Positions 1 to 6,520 of a stretch of 6,520 nt of DNA are shown in pieces. Source of the DNA: Pseudomonadota bacterium (GTDB lineage Bacteria; Pseudomonadota; Alphaproteobacteria; Sphingomonadales; Sphingomonadaceae); contig JAEZHP010000116.1 in the NCBI GenBank assembly GCA_023416515.1, positions 1 to 6,520 on the forward strand, in the 5' to 3' direction. The notes beneath the pieces were generated by a model. That model saw only the letters and a program-made list of their open reading frames with translations. It did no database searches and had not been told where the DNA came from. Within the stretch, counting starts at the first letter, position 1, and each line of letters starts with the position of its first letter. The position numbers and the translations under genes were made by a program.

Positions 1-19
1 GAGCCGGACCGTCCGGCTC
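1..19 (+). other. Short hairpin upstream of fusA
   Basis: GAGCCGG (1-7) is perfectly complementary to CCGGCTC (13-19), giving a 7-bp stem with a 5-nt loop ACCGT. No T-run follows, so it is not an intrinsic terminator in the usual sense. It sits in the spacer before fusA, where rpsG would be expected in a str operon, but the upstream gene is outside the window. It could be an mRNA-processing or stability hairpin, or the 3' part of a larger structure that begins before position 1. Confidence 0.45.
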
Positions 20-30
20 CCCACATCGCT

Positions 31-35
31 AAGGA
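31..35 (+). promoter_or_regulatory. Ribosome-binding site of fusA
   Basis: AAGGA lies 9 nt before the ATG at 45, a standard Shine-Dalgarno arrangement. It supports the chosen EF-G start, which also agrees with the family N-terminus. Confidence 0.7.
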
Positions 36-44
36 ACCTGACAA

Positions 45-2138
<2,094 letters not shown>

Positions 2139-2178
2139 CGGCCGTCGAGCTGGTCGGGTTGATTTTAGTTAAGAAAAC

Positions 2179-2184
2179 GAAGGG
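2179..2184 (+). promoter_or_regulatory. Ribosome-binding site of tuf
   Basis: GAAGGG lies 8 nt before the ATG at 2193, inside the 54-nt fusA-tuf spacer. The spacer has a short AT-rich stretch (about 2159-2180), but no convincing -35/-10 pair was found there, so tuf is most simply read as co-transcribed with fusA. Confidence 0.65.
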
Positions 2185-2192
2185 TTTGGCAA

Positions 2193-3377
<1,185 letters not shown>

Positions 3378-3386
<9 letters not shown>

Positions 3387-3404
3387 GCTCACAAGCTTCT
3401 TCGT
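3378..3404 (+). other. Hairpin spanning the tuf stop codon
   Basis: ACGAAG (3378-3383) pairs with CTTCGT (3399-3404), and AAGCT (3385-3389) pairs with AGCTT (3394-3398). This makes an 11-bp stem with a single bulged T (3384) and a 4-nt CACA loop. The tuf TAA (3384-3386) is inside the left arm. No T-run follows directly. It ends 10 nt before the terminator stem, so the two form a tandem hairpin pair at the transcript's 3' end. Translating ribosomes would melt it, so it would form only when they have cleared the stop codon. Confidence 0.5.
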
Positions 3405-3414
3405 AAGGTTCAGG

Positions 3415-3452
3415 AGGCCCGGTTCCCGCAAGGGAGCCGGGCCTTCCCTTTT
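3415..3452 (+). terminator. Intrinsic terminator after tuf (end of str operon)
   Basis: A GC-rich stem pairs positions 3415-3427 with 3432-3444 over 13 bp (core GGCCCGGTTCCC against GGGAGCCGGGCC, one T.G wobble at 3423/3436). It is capped by a GCAA (GNRA) tetraloop at 3428-3431. The stem runs into a pyrimidine tract TTCCCTTTT (3444-3452). The stem is very stable but the T-tract is interrupted by three C residues, so termination may be partial and some read-through into rpsJ is plausible. It follows tuf by 28 nt. Confidence 0.8.
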
Positions 3453-3577
3453 AATGGGAGCACCCCAGATCGGGCGTGGCCTGGAATTGACCGCGAACCG
3501 GCCCGTTGCGGCCGGAAAGGGGTTGATTTCCCACCGCGTCTCTGGCAGTGGCGCGCTTCCTCTGGAATTTGAACAGC

Positions 3578-3606
3578 AAGAGGCCCGGTCACGGGCCCAG
3601 GCTCTT
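3578..3606 (+). promoter_or_regulatory. Hairpin in rpsJ leader, overlapping boxA-like site
   Basis: GGCCCG (3582-3587) pairs with CGGGCC (3592-3597) across a GTCA loop. The stem can continue with AAGA (3578-3581) against TCTT (3603-3606), leaving CAGGC (3598-3602) bulged on the right. The outer part uses bases of the boxA-like GCTCTTT, so the structure could hide that site. It lies 19 nt upstream of the rpsJ ATG, which would suit post-transcriptional control, but no experimental family is recognised. Confidence 0.4.
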
Positions 3607-3611
3607 TCGCA
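3601..3611 (+). promoter_or_regulatory. boxA-like element before rpsJ (nusE)
   Basis: GCTCTTTCGCA matches the proteobacterial boxA consensus YGCTCTTTAANA at GCTCTTT and the final A. It fails at the leading Y and at the two A residues after TTT, giving 8 of 11 specified positions. It ends 14 nt before the rpsJ ATG, beside the likely ribosome-binding region. boxA RNA is bound by NusB with S10/NusE, the product of this very gene. The match is short enough to arise by chance in a window of this size, so the placement carries most of the weight. Confidence 0.35.
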
Positions 3612-3613
3612 TC

Positions 3614-3621
3614 GGTAAAGT
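3614..3621 (+). promoter_or_regulatory. Weak ribosome-binding region of rpsJ
   Basis: Upstream of the ATG at 3626 there is only GGTAAAGT followed by GGAA (3622-3625), with no clear AGGAGG-like core. This contrasts with the strong sites before rplC, rplD and rplW. A weak site is consistent with initiation that depends on local RNA folding or regulation. Confidence 0.35.
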
Positions 3622-3625
3622 GGAA

Positions 3626-3937
<312 letters not shown>

Positions 3938-3946
3938 GGGCCGGCA

Positions 3947-3965
3947 GCGCTCCTCACCGGAGCGC
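3947..3965 (+). other. Hairpin just after rpsJ stop
   Basis: GCGCTCC (3947-3953) and GGAGCGC (3959-3965) form a perfect 7-bp stem with a 5-nt TCACC loop, starting 9 nt after the rpsJ stop. It is not followed by a T-run, so it is better read as a stabilising or processing hairpin than as a terminator. Confidence 0.5.
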
Positions 3966-3983
3966 GCGACTAGGGTGATACCG

Positions 3984-3999
3984 CACGGGCATGCCCGTG
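3984..3999 (+). repeat. Perfect 16-bp palindrome CACGGGCATGCCCGTG
   Basis: The sequence equals its own reverse complement. As RNA it would give a 6-bp stem with a self-complementary CATG loop. As DNA it could be a dimeric-protein site, although it lies within a presumed transcript. Its core GGCATGCC recurs at 4080-4087 in the loop region of the hairpin at 4074-4096. Confidence 0.5.
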
Positions 4000-4002
4000 G
4001 CC

Positions 4003-4063
4003 TGCGTCCCCGCCGTCTCGCATCAGCGAGGCACAAGCCCAGGCGGGGCACGCATCATTTTTT
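4003..4063 (+). terminator. Terminator-like attenuator candidate between rpsJ and rplC
   Basis: The left arm 4003-4014 (TGCGTCCCCGCC) pairs with 4042-4054 (GGCGGGGCACGCA) over 12 bp with one bulged C (4049). Inside it, GTCTCGC (4015-4021) pairs with GCGAGGC (4026-4032) over 7 bp (one T.G wobble) with an ATCA loop. This second helix abuts the first directly on the left strand. Nine unpaired bases (4033-4041) remain on the right. The outer stem is followed after TCA by T6 (4058-4063). A GC-rich stem plus T-run is the layout of an intrinsic terminator, here placed upstream of essential ribosomal genes, so conditional attenuation is more likely than full termination. Confidence 0.5.
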
Positions 4064-4070
4064 GGGCTTG
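4034..4070 (+). promoter_or_regulatory. Pseudoknot-forming complement CAAGCCCA / TGGGCTTG
   Basis: CAAGCCCA (4034-4041), the unpaired bulge of the structure at 4003-4054, is perfectly complementary to TGGGCTTG (4063-4070) just past the T-run. Pairing both helices gives H-type pseudoknot topology, with the second helix adjoining the first at 4041/4042. It could alternatively act as a simple hairpin with a 21-nt loop that competes with the terminator stem. Which form prevails cannot be decided by eye. Confidence 0.4.
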
Positions 4071-4073
4071 CAC

Positions 4074-4096
4074 GCCCCCGGCATGCCGTCGGGGGC
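4074..4096 (+). promoter_or_regulatory. GC-rich hairpin upstream of rplC ribosome-binding site
   Basis: GCCCCCGGC (4074-4082) pairs with GTCGGGGGC (4088-4096), 9 bp with one G.T wobble, around a 5-nt ATGCC loop. It ends 8 nt before the Shine-Dalgarno of rplC. The left arm GCCCC could instead pair with GGGGC (4045-4049) of the upstream terminator-like stem, so alternative folds are possible. Confidence 0.45.
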
Positions 4097-4109
4097 CTAT
4101 GCATAGGAG
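4097..4109 (+). promoter_or_regulatory. rplC ribosome-binding site overlapped by palindrome
   Basis: AGGAG (4105-4109) lies 10 nt before the rplC ATG at 4120 and sets that start. Its first two bases belong to a perfect 10-bp palindrome CTATGCATAG (4097-4106). The palindrome is too short to form a stable intramolecular hairpin, but it could pair with another copy or with a neighbouring strand. Confidence 0.6.
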
Positions 4110-4119
4110 TGAGTAGATC

Positions 4120-4863
4120 ATGCGCACTGGCGTGATCGCGAAGAAAATGGGAATGACCCGTCTGTTCCAGGACGACGGCCGGCACGTGCCGGTGACCGTT
4201 CTGGCTCTCGACAACGTCCAGGTCATTGCCCGTCGCGAAACCGATCGTGATGGCTATGTCGCCGTCCAGCTTGGCGCTGGCAGCGCCAAGGCCAAGAACC
4301 TGACCAAGCCCGAGCGTGGTCACTTCGGCAAGGCCGAAGTGGAGCCGAAGGCGCGTCTCGCCGAGTTCCGCGTCGCCGAGGATGCTCTCCTCGACGTCGG
4401 CGCGATGATTTCGGCCGACCATTTCGTTGCCGGCCAGATGGTCGACGTCCAGGGCGTGACCCAGGGCAAGGGTTTCGCCGGCGCCATGAAGCGCTGGGGC
4501 TTCGGCGGTCTTCGAGCCACCCACGGCGTCTCGGTCTCGCACCGTTCGCACGGTTCGACCGGTCAGCGCCAGGATCCGGGCAAGGTCTTCAAGAACAAGA
4601 AGATGGCCGGTCACATGGGCGCCCGCACCCGCACCCAGCAGAATCTCGAGATCGTCCGCACCGACGTCGAGCGCGGCCTCCTCTTCGTGAAGGGCTCCGT
4701 GCCCGGTCACAAGGGAAGCTGGCTGCTCGTTCGGGACGCCGTGAAGGTCTCGCGTCCGGACAATGTCCCCTACCCCGCCGGAATTCGCCAGGCCGCCAAT
4801 GCCGCGCCCGCCGCTGAGGCTCCGGCCGAAGCTGCGGTCGAAACCGCGGGCCAGGAAGGTTAA
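4120..4863 (+). CDS. rplC: 50S ribosomal protein L3
   Basis: Large-subunit protein that binds 23S rRNA early in assembly and sends an extended loop toward the peptidyl-transferase centre. The N-terminus MRTGVIAKKMGMTRLF is typical. The central block RWGFGG...HRSHGSTGQRQDPGKVF, with GQRQDPG at 148-154 and KKMAGHMG after it, is the conserved loop. That region carries the glutamine methylated by PrmB in E. coli L3, and Gln149 is the likely equivalent. The protein has 247 residues against about 209 in E. coli. Much of the excess is an Ala/Glu-rich tail (about 224-247) with low complexity, a kind of extension often seen in alphaproteobacterial L3. The start is supported by AGGAG 10 nt upstream. 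It is preceded by an unusual structured leader and ends 3 nt before rplD. Confidence 0.97.
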   Translation: MRTGVIAKKMGMTRLFQDDGRHVPVTVLALDNVQVIARRETDRDGYVAVQLGAGSAKAKNLTKPERGHFGKAEVEPKARLAEFRVAEDALLDVGAMISADHFVAGQMVDVQGVTQGKGFAGAMKRWGFGGLRATHGVSVSHRSHGSTGQRQDPGKVFKNKKMAGHMGARTRTQQNLEIVRTDVERGLLFVKGSVPGHKGSWLLVRDAVKVSRPDNVPYPAGIRQAANAAPAAEAPAEAAVETAGQEG

Positions 4864-4866
4864 GCC

Positions 4867-5493
4867 ATGAAGGTCACCACCAAAACCCTCGACGGCGCCA
4901 AGGGCTCGGAGATCGAGCTCAGCGACGACGTCTTCGGTGTCGAGCCGCGCGCCGACATCCTCCACCGGGTCGTCACCTGGCAGCTCGAGAAGCGCCGCGG
5001 CACCGCCCGCGCCGCCCGCGAGCGTTCCGACGTCGCCCGCACCGGCAAGAAGTTCGGTCGCCAGAAGGGCGGCGGCACCGCCCGTCACGGCGACCGCAAG
5101 GCGCCGATCTTCATCGGCGGCGGCAAGGCGCACGGCCCCCGGGTCCGCGACTTCAATCCGTCGCTGAACAAGAAGGTCCGTGCTCTCGGTCTCAAGATGG
5201 CGCTCTCGGCCAAGGCCCGTGACGGCCAGCTGGTCGTGCTCGACAGCCTCGACATGACCGACGCCAAGACCAAGGTGCTCAAGGGCAACCTCGCCAGCCT
5301 CGGCTTCGGCCGCAAGGCGCTGGTGATCGACGGCGACGCGGTCAGCGTCGGCTTCGCCCGTGCCTCGTCGAACCTGGCGGAGATCAACCTCCTGCCGGCG
5401 ATCGGCGCCAACGTTTACGACATCCTCAACCACGAGACGCTGGTGCTGACCCGCGCCGCGGTCGAGAAGCTGGAGGCCCGCTTCAATGGCTAA
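4867..5493 (+). CDS. rplD: 50S ribosomal protein L4
   Basis: Primary 23S rRNA-binding protein whose long loop lines the nascent-peptide exit tunnel. The 208 residues show the expected order: an N-terminal half with a basic helix (HRVVTWQLEKRRGTARA, about 33-49), then the tunnel loop RTGKKFGRQKGGGTARHGDRKAPI (about 58-81), then a globular Rossmann-like C-terminal half. Lys67 in GRQKG corresponds to E. coli Lys63, a known macrolide-resistance position, and here is wild-type lysine. The start has AGGAAGG (4853-4859) within the end of rplC, 7 nt upstream. L4 autoregulates the S10 operon in E. coli through a leader before rpsJ. That leader is described as confined to gammaproteobacteria, and I do not recognise it here. 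The last 8 nt overlap rplW. Confidence 0.97.
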   Translation: MKVTTKTLDGAKGSEIELSDDVFGVEPRADILHRVVTWQLEKRRGTARAARERSDVARTGKKFGRQKGGGTARHGDRKAPIFIGGGKAHGPRVRDFNPSLNKKVRALGLKMALSAKARDGQLVVLDSLDMTDAKTKVLKGNLASLGFGRKALVIDGDAVSVGFARASSNLAEINLLPAIGANVYDILNHETLVLTRAAVEKLEARFNG

Positions 5494-5806
5494 GAAGCCG
5501 ACCAAGCAGGCGGCGGTCGACATCAATCATTATGATGTCGTCCTCGCGCCGCACATCACCGAGAAGGCGACCCTGCTCTCCGAGCAGAATGCGGTCGTGT
5601 TCAAGGTCGCCGGAGGTGCCTCCAAGCCGCAGATCAAGGCTGCGGTCGAGGCTCTGTTCAACGTGAACGTCACCGGCGTGAACACCATCACCCAGAAGGG
5701 CAAGACCAAGCGCTGGAAGGGCACCCCCTACCGCCGGTCTGACTTCAAGAAGGCTGTCGTGACCCTGGCCGAAGGCCAGTCGATCGACATCACCACCGGG
5801 ATCTGA
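5486..5806 (+). CDS. rplW: 50S ribosomal protein L23
   Basis: Large-subunit protein at the rim of the exit tunnel, where trigger factor and the signal recognition particle dock. The 106 residues are near the usual 100. The motif APHITEKAT includes Glu26, which aligns with E. coli Glu18, the main trigger-factor contact. The C-terminal half has the family's NTITQKGKTKR and YRRSDFKKAVVTL segments, and the SKPQIKAAVEALF helix lies between. The start codon lies inside the last codons of rplD (8-nt overlap) with GGAGG (5472-5476) 9 nt upstream, which suggests translational coupling to L4. Confidence 0.97.
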   Translation: MAKKPTKQAAVDINHYDVVLAPHITEKATLLSEQNAVVFKVAGGASKPQIKAAVEALFNVNVTGVNTITQKGKTKRWKGTPYRRSDFKKAVVTLAEGQSIDITTGI

Positions 5807-5814
5807 GGCGGAAC

Positions 5815-6520
5815 ATGGCACTCAAGACCTACAATCCGACCACCTCGTCGCAGCGCGGCCTGATCCTGGTCGACAAGTCGTCCCTGTGGAAGGGCAAGCC
5901 GGTCAAGGCTCTCACCGAGGGCAAGAAGAAGACCGGCGGGCGCAACAACAAGGGCCACGTCACGTCGCGCGGAATCGCCGGCGGCCACAAGCAGCGCTAT
6001 CGCTACGTCGATTTCAAGCGCCGCAAGTGGGACATGGTCGCGACCGTCGAGCGTCTGGAATATGACCCGAACCGCACCGCGTTCATCGCCCTCGTAAAAT
6101 ATGAGGACGGCGAGCTCGCCTACATCCTCGCGCCGCAGCGCCTCGCCGTGGGCGACACCGTTATCGCGGGCGAGAAGACCGACACCAAGCCTGGCAACGC
6201 GATGCTGCTCGGCCAGATGCCGGTCGGCACCATCTGTCACAACGTAGAGATGAAGCCGGGCAAGGGCGGCCAGATCGCCCGTTCGGCCGGCACTTACGTG
6301 CAGGTCGTCGGCCGCGATCGGGGAATGGTCATCGTCAGGCTCAATTCAGGCGAGCAGCGTTATCTGCGCGCGGATTGCATGGGTACCGTCGGTGCGGTGT
6401 CGAACCCCGACAACCAGAACCAGAACTTCGCCAAGGCCGGCCGCGGTCGCTGGATGGGCAAGCGCCCGTGGACCCGCGGCGTCGCGAAGAACCCGGTCGA
6501 TCACCCGCACGGTGGTGGTG
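5815..6520 (+). CDS. rplB: 50S ribosomal protein L2 (C-terminus beyond window)
   Basis: Primary 23S rRNA-binding protein needed for subunit association and for peptidyl-transferase activity. 235 codons are present, starting MALKTYNPTTSSQRG, and the frame is open at the window end. About 40 C-terminal residues should follow, judging from the family length of about 275. Visible motifs are GGRNN (41-45), GGHKQ (56-60) and VDFKRRKWDMVATVERLEYDPNR (OB-fold RNA-binding domain). Then come PGKGGQ (148-153), ARSAGTYVQVVGRD in the SH3-like domain, and DHPHGGG (229-235), which contains the conserved histidine implicated in peptidyl transfer. The GAGG at 5805-5808, overlapping the rplW stop, serves as ribosome-binding site 6 nt before the ATG. 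The gene is 8 nt from rplW, within the same tight cluster. Confidence 0.97.
   Translation, partial: MALKTYNPTTSSQRGLILVDKSSLWKGKPVKALTEGKKKTGGRNNKGHVTSRGIAGGHKQRYRYVDFKRRKWDMVATVERLEYDPNRTAFIALVKYEDGELAYILAPQRLAVGDTVIAGEKTDTKPGNAMLLGQMPVGTICHNVEMKPGKGGQIARSAGTYVQVVGRDRGMVIVRLNSGEQRYLRADCMGTVGAVSNPDNQNQNFAKAGRGRWMGKRPWTRGVAKNPVDHPHGGG

Larger units (their letters stand above)
3453..3625 (+). promoter_or_regulatory. Leader region of rpsJ / S10 operon
   Basis: If the terminator after tuf works, a promoter for the S10 operon should lie here. I could not assign one: TTGACC (3487-3492), TTGATT (3523-3528) and TTGAAC (3569-3574) each lack a credible -10 at 16-18 nt. The stretch is structured: CCGGCC (3498-3503) pairs with GGCCGG (3510-3515), GGAAA (3514-3518) can instead pair with TTTCC (3527-3531), and a further hairpin is at 3578-3606. 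The first two share bases 3514-3515 and so are mutually exclusive in part. The 8-mer CTGGAATT occurs twice (3481-3488 and 3562-3569). The ORF is open in frame back to a GTG at 3548, but the S10 family starts at the ATG at 3626. Confidence 0.4.

Noticed and set aside
3487..3528. Possible promoter with TTGACC or TTGATT as -35
   Set aside because: At 16-18 nt downstream only GC-rich hexamers such as GGCCGG or AGTGGC are found, so no acceptable -10. Transcription-start mapping would be needed.
3481..3569. Direct repeat CTGGAATT at 3481-3488 and 3562-3569
   Set aside because: Only 8 bp, 81 nt apart, and without matching flanks. It could be a protein site, but nothing else supports it.
3548..3625. 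GTG start giving S10 a 26-residue N-terminal extension
   Set aside because: The added residues do not resemble S10, and the ATG at 3626 matches the family N-terminus and length. The region is better explained as leader RNA.
4068..4104. TTGCAC and TATGCATA as a promoter for rplC
   Set aside because: The spacing of about 24 nt is far from the 16-18 nt optimum, and both hexamers lie in RNA-structure elements.
3970..5526. 518-residue open frame on the - strand across rplC and rplD
   Set aside because: It lies antisense to two certain ribosomal-protein genes and the structured spacer, has repetitive low-complexity composition, and is explained by codon bias.

Overview
This is a housekeeping region: the junction of the str and S10 ribosomal-protein operons of a GC-rich alphaproteobacterium. 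The protein sequences (EF-G beginning MARSHPLERYRNIGIMAHID, S10 beginning MDTNNIRIRLKAFDHRVLDQ, L2 beginning MALKTYNPTT) look most like Sphingomonadales. That placement is from memory of the families, not from a search. All genes are on the + strand with strong G/C third positions, and nothing suggests mobile DNA or horizontal transfer.

Layout: a short hairpin and a ribosome-binding site (1-44) lead into fusA (EF-G, 45-2138). A 54-nt gap separates it from tuf (EF-Tu, 2193-3386). The tuf stop codon lies inside a hairpin, and 10 nt later comes a strong intrinsic terminator with a GCAA tetraloop (3415-3452), which probably closes the str operon. A 173-nt leader follows with several hairpins and a boxA-like sequence just upstream of rpsJ (S10/NusE, 3626-3937). 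A second non-coding stretch of 182 nt (3938-4119) is packed with inverted repeats, including a terminator-like stem followed by T6 that can also form an H-type pseudoknot. Then come rplC (L3), rplD (L4), rplW (L23) and rplB (L2, cut by the window end). These four are tightly packed (3-nt gap, 8-nt overlap, 8-nt gap), as expected for a coupled polycistronic unit.

The genes supply the two translation GTPases (EF-Tu delivers aminoacyl-tRNA, EF-G translocates) and early-assembly large-subunit proteins, plus S10, which is also the transcription antitermination factor NusE. The coding content is ordinary. The second look belongs to the two intergenic regions around rpsJ. One has a boxA-like site immediately before the gene for the boxA-binding protein S10/NusE, and the other has a terminator/pseudoknot-like element directly after it. 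Together they suggest that rpsJ and the downstream S10-operon genes are separately controlled by RNA structure. No promoter could be assigned with confidence.
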